A stretch of 64,000 nucleotides of DNA from Symbiodinium natans (lineage: Eukaryota; Sar; Dinophyceae; Suessiales; Symbiodiniaceae): assembly GCA_905221605.1 (NCBI GenBank), contig CAJNDS010002644.1, positions 33,501 to 97,500 on the forward strand. Direction: 5' to 3'. A model generated the notes under the pieces. It saw only the letters and a list, made by a program, of their open reading frames with translations. It was not told where the DNA came from and searched no databases. The position numbers and the translations under genes are program-made. Below are positions 1-10,756 of this stretch, piece after piece. Positions within the stretch are counted from its first letter, which is position 1; every line of letters starts with the position of its first letter.

Positions 1-45
1 AGCTCTAAACCCTCTTCATCCCACCCTAAACCCTAAGGCCTAAAC

Positions 46-174
46 CCTCTTCATCAAAAGGGTCCCCGCCTCCAAGAGACCGAAGATGGGCCACTTGCTA
101 TTGATGGTGTCCCAGTAGGAGAGCGGGATCTGATCCCACAGCGGCACACTCCCGAAGAGGGTGCTGGACATGGC
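46..174 (-). CDS. Exon of an unrecognised protein, near the left window edge
   Basis: The frame reads SSTLFGSVPLWDQIPLSYWD and ends KR before GTTTAGG, so the donor is made by telomere-type repeat. Two acceptors fit: AAAG|GCC at 174 and TCCAG|C at 163. The second is in phase with the exon at 521-593, so the two may belong to one gene. No family recognised; the gene probably continues out of the window. Confidence 0.6.
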
Positions 175-520
175 CTTTCAGGCCCGGCGGGGTTCAGGGT
201 TCAGGATTCAGAGTTTAGGGTTTGGGGTGTAGGGTTTAGGGTTGAGGGTTTGGCGGGGCGCAGTTTTCAAGGGTTGCTTGAAGGTCCATGCTCATGGGCA
301 GATTCAAAGGAGGGGTCATGACAACTCATGTACCTCGAAGTTACTTTGCCACCACTATGTCGGAGTGCGCGGTTGCGAGGTTGGACTTTTGTGGGCTAAG
401 TGCTGGAATGCTCTGGGTAAGAGCTTGTCAAGATTTCAAGACTAACTCAGACCATGGGTCATATCTTCTTGACTCTGTGCTTGCCCTAAACGTTACAACC
501 TAAACCCAAACCTTAGGCAC

Positions 521-593
521 CTTGCCTTCAGCCTCTTCTCGGGCGGCATGAACACAATGGCGAGATAGCCCAGGCAGCAGAGGCCAATGTAGC
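521..593 (-). CDS. Exon encoding a membrane segment
   Basis: Acceptor CCCAG|GC and donor AG|GTGCCT are canonical. It encodes GYIGLCCLGYLAIVFMPPEK, a hydrophobic run followed by a basic stretch, which looks like a transmembrane helix. Phase 2 at its end joins the 163-46 reading of the next exon. Not recognised. Confidence 0.6.
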
Positions 594-599
594 CTGGGT

Positions 600-790
600 T
601 TAGGGTTGTAGGGTATACAGGGTTTACGGGGTTTGCAGGGTTTACGGGGTTTACGGGGTTCACAGGGTTTATAGGGTTTACAGGGTTTGTAAGGTGTTTG
701 GGGTTTATAAACGGCTGATAAGGTTTAGGGTTTAGGGTTTAGGGTTGAGGGTTTAGGGTTTAGGGTTTAGGGTTCAGAGGACTTAGGGTT
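600..790. repeat. TTTAGGG-type tract with degenerate TTTACGGGG/TTTACAGGG units
   Basis: Telomere-type units run from imperfect (GGGTTTACAGGGTTTATAGGG) to perfect. The stretch 175-520 also holds such units and short unconvincing ORFs. A G/C homopolymer near 825-840 follows. No gene seen in 600-1865. Confidence 0.8.
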
Positions 791-999
791 CCTTCCGATG
801 AGACAAGTCTGTGTCAACAAAGGCGGGGGGGGGGCCCCCCGCATGGCAGTGCAGACGCCGCAGGCCGAGCCCCACTTAGCTAAGGTTGGAACCCTAAACC
901 CTAAACCCTAAACCCTAAACCCTAAACCGGCGGGGGGGTTCTTTTTTTAAAAGGTGTGGCTCGGACGCTTTTTTTTAAAAGGTGTGGCTCAGCTTGGCT

Positions 1000-1530
1000 T
1001 CGCAAATACTGTAAAAAGCAGCACTTCTGCGTTTAGAGAGGCTGCAAATACTGTAAATAGCAGCATTTCTGCGTTGTCAGAGGCTTCAAATATTTCAAAT
1101 GGCAGCATTTCTGCGTTGTCAGAGGCTTCAAATACTGTAAATAGCAGCATTTCTGCGTTGTCAGAGGCTGCAAATACTGTAAATAGCAGCATTTCTGCGT
1201 TGTCAGAGGCTGCAAATTCTGCACCAATACTATAAATAGCAGCATTTCTGCGTTGTCAGAGGCTTCAAATACTGTAAATAGCAGCATTTCTGCGTTGTCA
1301 GAAGCTTCCAAGACTGTAAATAGCAGCATTTCTGTGTTGTCAGCGGCTTCCAATACTGTAAATAGCAGCATTTCTGCGTCAGAGGCTTCAAGTACTGCAA
1401 ATAGCAGAGTTTCTGCGTTGCGTTGGCTGCAAATACTGTACGTAGCAGCATTTCTGACATCAAATGTATATAGCAGCATTTCTGGGTTTTTCAGACGCTG
1501 CAACGAAGGGCATAAATCGCAGCATTACTG
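1000..1530. repeat. 42-bp minisatellite, about 12 copies
   Basis: The unit contains AATAGCAGCATTTCTGCG followed by TTGTCAGAGGCTTCAAATACTGTA. Because 42 is a multiple of three, open frames of 14-residue repeats appear on both strands, which explains several overlapping ORFs; none is likely a gene. A CCCTAAA array follows at 1544-1620. Confidence 0.9.
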
Positions 1531-1867
1531 TGTTTTCAGAGCCCCCTAAACCCTAAACCCTAAACCCTAAACCCTAAACCCTAAACCCTAAACCCTAAAC
1601 CCTAAACCCTAAACCCTAAACGTTCTATTTTCTCATACCCCGCAGGGAAAACAAAGCACGGTTGGAAGAACCCCAAGGCAACCAGAAACAGCGGGAGTCC
1701 GTTGAAACCTGTGGATGCTCTCTGTGAGGGCGTTAACCCTGAATCCCACACCTTATGTTAATTACTGCTACACTATTACAACCTCTTGTTGCATTTGTAT
1801 ATATTGCCAGATCATGCTACTACCATTTTAATAAGCAAGTCCTAAACCCTAAACCCTAAACCCTAAA

Positions 1868-1990
1868 CCCTGCTACGCTGCTGCGGGGCAGTCCGACCGC
1901 TTTCGGCCGACGGCCAGCAGGGAGGACAGGAACGGATGGTCGTCGGCTGGCCTCTGCATTTGGCGCTGCTGGGATCCAAGAACGCCCCCG
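1868..1990 (-). CDS. Possible exon, unrecognised
   Basis: The GC-rich block sits between CCCTAAA tracts. The most protein-like frame reads RPADDHPFLSSLLAVGRKR and meets TAG just before the repeat, so it could be a terminal exon. A second open frame exists, so the frame is uncertain. Confidence 0.4.
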
Positions 1991-2255
1991 AGCTACCCTA
2001 AACCCTAAACCCTAAACCCTACACCCTACACCCTACACCCTAAACCCTAAACCCTAAACCCTAAACCCTAAACCCTAAACCCTAAACCCTAAACCCTATC
2101 TGACTGCAAACCGCAAAGCCTTGAACCCCAAACCCCACAACCCAAGAGTCCTAAACCCTAACCCTAAACCCTAAACCCCCTAAAACCTACACCCTAAAGC
2201 CCTAAACCCCAAGACCCTAAGCATCCTAAACGCCACCAAACCCTAAACCCTAAAC

Positions 2256-2329
2256 CCTTGTTGGGCCTCCGCAGGAAGGTCAGCAGTTGCTCGCGAACCA
2301 GCGGCCAGTCGACTCCGTCCTTGTCACGG
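2256..2329 (-). CDS. Exon of an unrecognised protein
   Basis: It encodes SRDKDGVDWPLVREQLLTFL and then RRPNK, ending G|GTTTAGGG. The acceptor CACGAG|C is plausible. It lies downstream of the 2965-3034 exon and may share a gene with it, though the phases read here do not match. Confidence 0.6.
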
Positions 2330-2339
2330 CTCGTGAATT

Positions 2340-2660
2340 GTTCGGTTTTTCGGGTTTAGGGTTTAGGGTTTAGGGTTAAGGGTTTGGGGTTTAGGGTTTG
2401 GGGTTTGGGGTTTGGGGTTTAGGTTTTAGGGTTTAGGGTTTAGTTAGCAGGGCTTAGGCTTGAGTTAGTCACAGATAAATAAGTAGATAGGGCTGGGGTT
2501 TAGGGTTTAGGGTTGAGGGTTTAGGGTTGAGGGTTTAGGGTTTAGGGTTTAAGGTTTAGGGTTTACGGTTTAGGGTTCAGGGTTCAGGGTTTAGGGTTTA
2601 GGGTTCAGGATTTAGGGTTCAGGGTTTAGGGGCTTCGGGTTTGGGGCTCGGGTTGAGGGT
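2340..2660. repeat. TTTAGGG/TTGAGGG/TTCAGGG mixed array
   Basis: Degenerate telomere-type units fill the intron between the exons at 2.3 and 3.0 kb; 2660-2960 is unique sequence and CCCTAA-like scraps with no gene seen. Confidence 0.8.
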
Positions 2661-2964
2661 TTTGGGCTAGACCCTACGCAAGGCATTCATGAGAGGGTAT
2701 ATTTGAGGCTTTGGGGGCCTGGCCAAGGGATGGGTCGGGGCAGCAACTGCCGCCCTGGCACTACCCCCCGAACGCCTCTTGTAGAAAAAAAATTGTAAAC
2801 ACCAAAGCCCTAAGCCCAAAACCCCGCTAAAATCCTAACGAACACCTTAACACCCCAAAACCTGAACACCCTAAGCCTTCAAACCCTACACCCGAATGCC
2901 CTACTCTCAAGACCCTAAACCCTGGACCCCAAAGCCCTAAATCCCTACGCCATTCACCCTCAAC

Positions 2965-3034
2965 CCTCCTCGTAGCTCTCGCAGTTCAGGTCCAGCTCGC
3001 TGGCATGTTTCTCCACCACCACTTTGGATGGTAC
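2965..3034 (-). CDS. Exon of an unrecognised protein
   Basis: Acceptor CCTCAG|G and donor G|GTTGAGGG bracket VPSKVVVEKHASELDLNCES and YEE. The acidic, polar sequence gives no family. 3035-3630 holds no convincing exon; a plus-strand ORF at 3340-3525 has no support beyond being open. Confidence 0.6.
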
Positions 3035-3629
3035 CTGAGGTTTAAGCTCTATAGGGCTAGTGGAGGGGTCTAAGGATTCGCTACAAACCCTCAGCCCCAA
3101 TCCCAAAACCCCAAACCCCACCTCGTCTACCAGGATCAGCAAGCAGGTCACCAGCAGCAGAAGGCATGGGTCAGCTTTGTACCCATTCATGCGGCGAAGG
3201 CGTGAACGGCATGGGAGGATGCTCGACAACCCTTTTTTTCAAAGGGTCTAGGGTTTAGGGCTTCGGGTACTCGAGTTTTGAAGACCTGCTGCGCTGGATG
3301 GATGTCAGCCCACACACACGGGCGTTTTAAGGGCGAGAAATGCCAGAGCTGCTCCAACAGTTTGACCAGGAATTCTGGACCGTTGGGCCCGTAGTTATGG
3401 CCTCCTCCATTTCTACTCTACAGAGGGTTTTGGCCTTGAGCGAAGCTGGGAAACTACAACTTCAGCACGTGCCCATGACTCATACTAGAACCATCTGGCT
3501 TGAGCCACGCACGTCGCAACTATAAAGCTCCTGAAGCCATGACAGTTGGAATCACAGCATGCTGGTATCAGAAACACATACGCAGGCGTCCCAAACGCCC
3601 TAAGATATCCTTCTCTTCTTGCACCTTCT

Positions 3630-3720
3630 ACTAGTTGCTTAAGAACCCCAAAATAACCAATTACCTTATAAGGAAGAGCCTTGTCTATGTTTTTGGGGAG
3701 GTTCTTAAGCAATTCGTAGT
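3630..3720. mobile_element. MITE-like foldback, TAGTTGCTTAAGAA family (copy 1)
   Basis: Terminal arms CTAGTTGCTTAAGAACCCC and GGTTCTTAAGCAATTCGTAG are inverted copies about 90 bp apart. It lies just beyond the stop codon of the RING-WW gene. Relatives are at 30498-30570 and 52444-52572. Confidence 0.75.
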
Positions 3721-3726
3721 CTTCCT

Positions 3727-5077
3727 TTAAGCCGCAAGCACATGTCGGCCTTCACCTTGCTCCTGGCCCAAGGTTGTCGGCACCTCCCATCTCGTCTCGC
3801 CTGTTGTACCATTCCAGTAATAAACATCGGGTTTAGGGTTTAGGGTTTAAGGTTTAGGGTTTAGGGTTTAGGGTTTAGGGTCCGCTGCGCTTGTCCAGGT
3901 ATTGGCCCCATCCTGGCGGCAAAGCGGCTGGCAGGTCCCAGGACCTCTCCCCTGTGCGTGCATTGTAATAGTAGACACGTCCACGGCTCTTGTCCAGGGC
4001 CTGGTCCCATCCTGGCGGCAAAGCGGCTGGCAGGTCCCAGAACCTCTCCCCTGTGCGTGCATTGTAGTAGTAGACACGTCCACTGCTCTTGTCCAGGGCC
4101 TGGTCCCATCCTGGTGGCAAAGGGGCTGGCAGGTCCCAGAACCTCTCCCCTGTGCGTTCATTGTAGTAGTAGACACGTCCACTGCTCTTGTCCAGGGCCT
4201 GGTCCCATCCTGGTGGCAAAGCGGCTGGCAGGTCCCAGAAGCTCTGCCTTGTGCGTTCATTGCAATAGTAGACACGTCCGCTTGCTGCGTCTTTGCACTG
4301 CGACCATCCGGATGGCAGCAACGGTGGCTCCGAGGAAATCTGGACTGCCCACCAAGTATGCTGGGAAGAAGACGATACACTATCCGTGCCATGGTTTGAG
4401 CTGCCATGGTCGGCGCCTGGGCAAGCCGCCTCTCGCTCAGGTTGTGGAGAGAACTCTGGCTGTCTATGGACAGTAGAAATTGGCTCGTCTCGCTCTGTGC
4501 GCTGCCGCTTCGCGGACGGAGGCTCGGAGCACGCCGGCACTGACAGCTTCACTGAGTCTCGTTGTTGAAGAAGAGCTGCCAGGTTCTGAACAAGCCAAAT
4601 GTTCTTGGCGCACTCGTCACTCTTGCAGGTCTTTCGACAGGTCGGACAATCGTAACTCTGACGCTCGCCCATAAGCTGTTTTATGCACGCCTGACAGAAA
4701 GTGTGTCCACAAATGCCCACGACAGGTGCGCGATCTGTCTCGTTGAAAACTTCATAGCACAACTCACAATCCAACTCCAGCTGAAGTGGAGAGGTTGCCC
4801 TTGACGCCGCAGGTGCATCCTCCGGCGCGGTATCGTTCCTCCACCTCTCCTGCTGGAGGCGGCTTAGCTGCTTTTTGCAAATGTCCCGAAGGGCCTTATT
4901 GTCGCGTTCAGCAGGTTCCAGCGACCGCAGTATGGCAAGGAGCACCTCTGCATCCTCTCGCTCTTCATTCCCTACAGATGCCACAAAATCCTTGTGTGTC
5001 GTACCAGGGAAGCGAACGTGCCATCGACATGTTTGACCGCTGTGCTTGTAGGCGAACACGCCTCCACTCGCAGCCAT
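3727..5077 (-). CDS. RING-finger protein with five WW domains, last WW interrupted by a telomere-repeat tract
   Basis: The ATG at 5077 opens a long frame with no conventional intron, unlike neighbouring genes. A C3HC4 RING (about residues 104-147) has CELC, CGHTFCQAC and CPTC, typical of E3 ubiquitin ligases. A Ser/Gln-rich linker follows, then WW domains from about residue 255; the middle three are 33-residue repeats (99 bp each) with PPGWDQALDKSSGRVYYYN. The first 100 residues were not recognised. The frame stops at GGA CCC TAA, where a 52-bp telomere-type tract (3829-3880) begins. Beyond it, 3828-3727 reads DVYYWNGTTGETRWEVP and ends in TAA, exactly the missing half of the fifth WW domain. 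The tract is either an unconventional intron or an inactivating insertion. The single-exon form could mean retroposition. A more upstream TTG start at 5134 is open but less likely. Confidence 0.85.
3829..3880. repeat. 52-bp TTTAGGG tract inside a WW-domain coding region
   Basis: Seven-odd TTTAGGG units (one TTTAAGG variant) lie between the codons for RSG and DVYYWN of the fifth WW domain. The length is not a multiple of three and on the coding strand it introduces TAA. Neither end offers a GT/GC-AG pair; a GA could be read at the 5' end, but no AG ends it. Confidence 0.9.
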
Positions 5078-6638
5078 GGATGCTACAGCGCAACTTGAAA
5101 AAGGTTGCGCAACTCCGAGAGATAGAGAGTACAACTGTATCTGAAAGCTAATCTGTGCTTCTTTGCAGTGCAGCGCTTTGTGAAGGGGCCGAACAAGAAG
5201 AACCGGGATGCAATCTGAGCCGTAAAGCTACAAATCCTGCACCCTGAGCCCCAAGATTTCAGACGTCATCTATATCTTGGAACTCAAAGTATCAGATTCT
5301 TTGTGGACTAACCACAGTTCTATGAGACGTCCTGATGTAGAACCGTAGAAAAACCTACGACTGGCGTACGCTTCAATCCGAAGCAAGAGTCCCATGACAG
5401 GTTGCTGATAGTGTTGATGGTTTATCTTACGAACCCAGAGCCCAGAACCTAGTTTTTTTAGGTTGCCCAGGAATCCTACAAGGGGCTTTGTCATACTAAC
5501 CTACAAAACGGCAAGTTGTGGATTCTTAGGGTAGCTCACAGATACAAATTGTTGACCATTAAATCCTCGTAGTAGCCGCCTTTGAGCTGGTACAAGGTTC
5601 ACACTTCCAGGAGCTAGGCTGAACCCTAAACCCTAAACCCTACAATGCCTCTAAGCCTGCGCCAAGCGATTCGCACAACGCCCTATGCTAGAAGCACTTC
5701 TCACAGTTCGGAGTTTAGAGCTTCAAATTTCTGAAACCCTAAGCCCTAATGGCGGGATTGTGCTTGGGGTTTCATGGGTAGATATAGGTAGGGGTACAAG
5801 TACCCCGACGAAGCTTCTAGGCAGTCGTAGCTACAGTTGCCCTACTTACCCACTTAGAACCCACACCCTAAACCCTACTTACCCAGCTTGAACTATCAAG
5901 CCAAGGCGTAGCAACCTTCAAAAATGTGTAGCAGCAGCACATCTGCGGTGTTCAGGGTTTCGGGTTTCGGGCTTAGGGGGATCTGGGAGATAGGGTTTAG
6001 GGTTCCCTGCCAGCCTAATACATCGTACCTTCAGTCACCGATGGTCTGGATGACGTCGTGTTCGTGCCGTTGCCCAAAAAATATACCAGCCCCAGAAGGA
6101 AGGCCCTTATAGCCATCAGGTCTCTACCACTCCCACACTACTCTTTGTCCATTTGCTACAGGAAAACTTGCCTAGGGACTATATTCATACTCCTCGAGAG
6201 GCCTGTTTTCCCTGCAAACGCAGCAGCACGTTCGCCATCCAGAAGGGGTCCTAGCCTTTGACTAGGTACCCCTTAGAAAGGTTTAGTAGGGTCTGGAGTT
6301 CAGGGGTTTCAGGTTTAGGGGTTAAGTATAGCTTCAAGACTGCGAATCATGAGCCGAAGTGACAGTTACTCTAACCCTAAACCCTAAACCCTAAACCCCA
6401 AACCCTAAACCCTAAACCCTAAACCCTAAACCCTAAACCCTAAACCCTATAAACCCTAAACCCTAAACCCTAAACCGATATGACCACACAGGTATGAAGA
6501 ACCAGATGTAGATTCCCAGCAAACGTGCCAGCAGTGTGGTGGCTCCCCTGCAGTTAGACAGGTCAATTCTGTATCCCAAAACCCTAAACCCTAAACCCTA
6601 AACCCTAAACCCTAAACCCTAAACCCTAAACCCTAAAC
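5078..6638. other. Upstream region of the RING-WW gene, no gene seen
   Basis: Mostly unique sequence with scattered CCCTAAA scraps, then clean CCCTAAA arrays at 6373-6475 and 6580-6640. Short ORFs on both strands (such as 6058-6261 plus) lack splice or domain support. No promoter motif was recognised. Confidence 0.5.
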
Positions 6639-6803
6639 CCTGAGCCGTAGCTTCCTGCAGGTTGTGCCGGGTTCGAAGCTCGCTGTTTCGCAAGCTCCAG
6701 CCCCCCGGCCTCTAACGACTGCCTCGCGCGGACCTGGCAGTTTTGCAGTCCACGCGTGCAGGGCTGCTTGAGCAGCGGGTTGCAGCCTTTGCTGGATAAT
6801 TCC
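6639..6803 (-). CDS. Exon of an unrecognised protein
   Basis: Acceptor CATTAG|G and donor GG|GTTTAGGG enclose 165 nt. The frame holds ELSSKGCNPLLKQPCTRG and later LEAGGLELAKQRASNPAQ. Two cysteines and basic residues, but no family recognised. Confidence 0.6.
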
Positions 6804-8930
6804 CTAATGTCGCGGGGGGCCGCGCAAGGCGGGCGCAGAAGGGAAGGCCCCCAAACCGTGAGCCCTGAAAAGTGATGGGTTTAGGGGCTTAGGGATTAGT
6901 GCAATGGTCGTGCAAGCACAAGAACGCCAACAGCAGCTGAGGTTCCTACACCCCAAAAACCCCAACACTCCGCAGACAAACCTAGAACGACTCTGGACAT
7001 GTGACTGAATCCCCGAAAGTTGACAAATGATTAGAACTAGTTTAGGGTTCGGGTGTGGGGTTAGGGTTTTGGATTTCAGGAGGGGGGGGATCCCGGTGAA
7101 GAGGTACCCGGCAAATCTGGGGGTTTACTAGGCTCATGAAGATACTGTATTCTGTAGAATCCCCCGGAAATGAAAACTTTAATATTAATAGGGTTGGCTC
7201 AACCCTTGTACCCAGACCCCATTGGGAGGATCCAAAAAGTAGAACCCCCAATATTAATTAAGTTCCTTGCATACGCTACAAATCCTACGATGATAACTGA
7301 CTTTAAGCTCCTGAACACTAACCCAAGGCACTTCGGGCTTTAGGGTTTGAAGCCTTTTTAAGGGGGCTCTACTAGGAGGGTCATGGGTACTCATGGCTTA
7401 TGACCCCAATTCTCAGTCTACTGGTCACATACTTTGGGAACTCAGGGAGCTTGCAAGTACAGTTACAATCCCTAAACCCTAAACCCTAAACCCTAAACCC
7501 TAAACCCTAAACCCTAAACCCTAAACCCTAAACCTCCAAGTCGGGGGTTTAGGGCGGTCTGGTGTGCCCTCCCTGTCTGCCACTTCAGAGCTCAGCCTTC
7601 AGCTGCGGTTTAGGGTTTAGGGTTTAGGGTTTAGGGTTTAGGGTTTAGGGTTTAGGGTTTAGGGTTTAGGGTTTAGGGTTTAGGGTGTAGGGTGTAGGGT
7701 TTAGGGTTTAGGGTTTAGGGCTAGGGGATTTAGGGTTAGGGGTTGAGGGTTTAGGGTCAGGGGGTTTACGGTGTGGACCGTACCTGCGGGTTCTTGGCAG
7801 GGAGTTTCGGATCTAGGTTCTCTGTCCAAGTACCTGTATGGGCTACATAGAGCGGCTTTGGGTTCTTGGGTTTTTTATGGTCTGGGAGCTATGGGATCCT
7901 GTAGTACTACTACTGGGGGCGAAACCCTAAACCCTAAACCCTAAAGCCTAAAGCCTAAAGCCTAAACCCTAAACCCTAAACCCATTTGACAACACTAAGC
8001 CGACTCACGGGCTTGCAGGCTTCAGGGTTTAGTCTTTTTTTGTCTGAGTTCTGGTTCTCTTATCCAGAAGCCGAGCAATATAGGGGCCTGAAAAGTATTA
8101 GAAGAAGGTTTTGGGGGTTATTATAGTACAATTCTAGAGGGACCCTAAGGGATACTTTTCGTAATTATTCCGACCCCGATATTATGTAGGACACGACTTT
8201 CAGGGAACCCAAAACCCTCCAAACCCTTTAGACCCGTAAAGCCCTTTGAGCCCTCAAAACCCTTAAAACCCTAAACCTTTTAAACCCTAAAGCATGTCTT
8301 CGGTCGGGAGAGCGCCTCGTCTCGGCGAATCAGTGGGGTTCAAGGTTTTTGTAAATTGAGATGATAGCAAAGTTCGAAAAACCTAGGTCCCTAAGCCCTA
8401 CAAACCCTTGGTGCAACCTAAGCTGTCTAAACCCAACCCGAAACCCCCCCCCCCCCCATAAAAAAAACCCAAAAACATCCCTAAAGCCCCCCTAAACCCT
8501 AAACCCTAAACCCTAAACCCTGAACCCTAAACCCCAAACCCCAAACCCCAAACCCTAAACCCAAACCCTAATGAACCCTAAACCCCTCATAAGCCCAGCA
8601 AGTCCGACCCAGGGCCGCCACGCGCTGTGTGCGGCTGCCTGCACCCCGGACCCGTGGTTAGCTTGGTCTCTTGGGCTCTTGGGTTCAGGGTGTTTGGGGT
8701 TCAGGGTTTAGGGTTTAGGTTTAGGGTTTAGGGTTTAGGGTTTGGGGTTTGGGGTTTAGGGTTTAGGGGTTTAGGGTTCAGGGCTTGGGGCTCTTGGGTT
8801 TCAGGGTTTAGGGTTTACTTGTGCTTGAAACACTTTGAAAATTATTTGTGAATACGTCCCTTCTGAGGAAAGAAGGGAAAGTTAGAATTGTCCCAAAGCA
8901 CAACCCAGTTTTAGGGTTCAGGGTTCGGGG
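6804..8930. repeat. Intronic/intergenic region dominated by CCCTAAA and TTTAGGG arrays
   Basis: Clean arrays lie at 7470-7535 (CCCTAAA) and 7606-7720 (TTTAGGG), with further tracts at 7921-7982, 8491-8580 and 8700-8815. Unique islands at 7080-7265 and 8080-8180 resemble decayed foldback elements. A weak minus-strand exon candidate near 7785-7840 (YRYLDREPRSETPCQEPA before GTACGG) is not proven. Confidence 0.7.
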
Positions 8931-8936
8931 TTTATT

Positions 8937-9040
8937 CTAAGGGTCCATGTACCAAGATAGGGAAATACTCGGGCTCTAACGTACTTCCTATATGGGACTT
9001 TGGGGCAAAAGTATATATAATGAGGTACATGGACCCTTAG
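8937..9040. mobile_element. MITE-like foldback with perfect 17-bp inverted ends
   Basis: CTAAGGGTCCATGTACC at the left is the exact reverse complement of GGTACATGGACCCTTAG at the right, 104 bp overall with an AT-rich middle. It is embedded in TTCAGGG/TTTAGGG repeat. Confidence 0.85.
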
Positions 9041-9705
9041 GGTTAGGGTTCAGGGCTCAGGGCTCAGGGCTCAGGGCTTAGGGCTTAGGGCTTAGGGCTT
9101 AGGGCTCAGGGCTTAGGGTTCAGGGTTCAGGGTTTAGGGTGTAGGGTTTAGGTGAGCTTGGGCTTCCTTTTGCGGTGGACGTTGAGGGTGTTAAGCTTTG
9201 GGGCTTGGGGAGTGTGTGAGTTTGGGGGTTTAGAGTTCGGGGCTTGGAGTCAAGTCAGGGGTCTGGAGTCTAGGATGTAGGGGTTCAGTTTTTTTTTTTT
9301 TTTTTTTTGGGGGGGGGGGTGTACCCAGACCCCTGCATCACACTTCGTAGCGGCCAAGTGTTCCCTTGATAACCCTCAGCCCTAAGCCCTCAGACCTCAG
9401 CCCTAAAACCCTAATCCCTCAGCCCTACGCCCTAAACCAACTGGTCAGATTTTGGGGGGGGCTTAGGGTTTAGGGATTGGGGTTTGGGGCTTGGGGTTTA
9501 GGGTTTAGGGTATAGGGTTTTGGGTTTAGGGTTGAGGGTTTGGGGTTGGGGTTGGGATAAACTTCCTGGTGCCGAAGGGTTTAGGGTTTAGGGTTTAAGT
9601 TTAGGGTTTAGGGTTTAGGGTTTAGGGTTTAGGGTTTAGGGTTTAGGGTTTAGGGTTTAGGGTTTAGGGTTTAGGGTTTAGGGTGGCTGGAGGAGTGGAT
9701 TCCCA
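9041..9705. repeat. GGGCTTAGGG/TTTAGGG array region
   Basis: Variant units (GGGCTCA, GGGCTTA) at 9041-9150, a poly-T/poly-G run near 9288-9320, and a clean TTTAGGG array at 9575-9685. No gene seen. Confidence 0.8.
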
Positions 9706-9887
9706 GAAAAATCCTATCCCTAAGCCCCGAAACATTCATAAAGCCGAAACCCCTGCACTCGAAGCCTAAACCCCTCCCTAAACCCTGAACCCAAACCCCA
9801 AACCCCAAACCCCAAACCCCAAACCCCAAACCCTAAACCCTAAACCCTGCACCCTAAACCCTAAACCCCCGACGCCCTGAAAGCGAC

Positions 9888-9940
9888 CTGTTGTTGGAGC
9901 GCCGCGTCATCGCCGAGGCGTCGAGCTCGTCGTTCACGGC
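9888..9940 (-). CDS. Exon of an unrecognised protein
   Basis: Acceptor CCGTAG|G starts AVNDELDASAMTRRSNN. Donor AACAACAG|GTCGCT is canonical; the frame stays open to the GGTTTAGGG beyond, so the exon may end about 20 bases further. Not recognised. Confidence 0.5.
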
Positions 9941-10373
9941 CTACGGACAGCATGAAGCTACGCACTGATTTTTTTCGGGTTCTCAAGTGAGGGTTTAGGG
10001 TTTAGGGTTTAGGGTTTAGGGTTTAGGGTTTAGGGTTTAGGGTTTAGGGTTTAGGGTTTAGGGTTTGTTTGGAGTCCTGATGAGTCGACCCGTATCAGCC
10101 CCATTTATTCGGCTTAGGGTTTAGGGCTCCTGTGTTGTCGGGTCTGGGGTTGCCAGGGATTTTGCCTAAAACACCCTCAAAAGCCCTAACCAAGCCTAAA
10201 AAGACAAACCTTGAAAACACTAAACAAAAACAATAAAAACCTTTAACAAAAACTAAACAACCCTAAACAACCCTCAAGCCCTTGAAGCCCCAAAAGCCCC
10301 AAAAGCCCTAACCTAAACAACCCTAAACAGCCCTAAACAGAAACCCTAAACACAAACCTAAAGCCCCTAAAGC

Positions 10374-10432
10374 CCTAGCAGACCGAAACGGGAGGGCCTC
10401 TTCGCCGTCCTTAGCTCGGCAAGGGCCGCATT
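10374..10432 (-). CDS. Exon of an unrecognised protein
   Basis: Acceptor CGAAG|A and possible GC donor GG|GCTTTAG bracket NAALAELRTAKRPSRFGLL. It could be a C-terminal exon of the CFAP97 gene or the next gene; phase does not settle it. Confidence 0.5.
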
Positions 10433-10672
10433 CTTCGTTGGGATTTGGGGTTTTCGGTTTAGGGTTTAGGGTTTAGGGCTTAGGGTTTGGGATCATAAGC
10501 TTAGACACATGAGGGCTTTGCCGGAATTTGGGGTTTGGGGGATTCGAGATTTTTTGGGAGTTAGGTTTTTTGGGGGTGCGGGCTTCCTAACAAATGGAAA
10601 AAGCGCAAAGGAAACCCAACTCCTCAAACAAAACCCAAAACCCCAAAACCTGAACAACAACGTGGTAAAAAA

Positions 10673-10703
10673 AAAAGTGCAGGGCCCAGCGGCCAGAAGA
10701 AGC
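10673..10703. repeat. Partial copy of the 10757-10824 exon
   Basis: About 31 bases closely match the 3' half of the adjacent CFAP97 exon (AGGGCCCAGCGGCCAGAAGA versus TGGGCCCAGGGGCCAGAAGA), with small differences. It looks like a local duplication into the neighbouring intron. Confidence 0.7.
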
Positions 10704-10756
10704 CCCTAAACCCTAAACTCCAAGCCCCTAAACCCTAAACCCTAAACCCTCTAAAC

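Noticed and set aside
954-1549. ORFs with 14-residue repeats
   Set aside because: Open on both strands because the minisatellite unit is 42 bp; no start context or splice support.
3490-3510. Spliced-leader relic (GTGGCTCAAGCC on the minus strand)
   Set aside because: Only the last bases resemble the dinoflagellate leader; the rest does not match, and it is downstream of the gene.
3868-4476. Plus-strand and second-frame ORFs over the WW repeats
   Set aside because: They are shadows of the 99-bp WW repeat unit; only the minus frame gives WW motifs.
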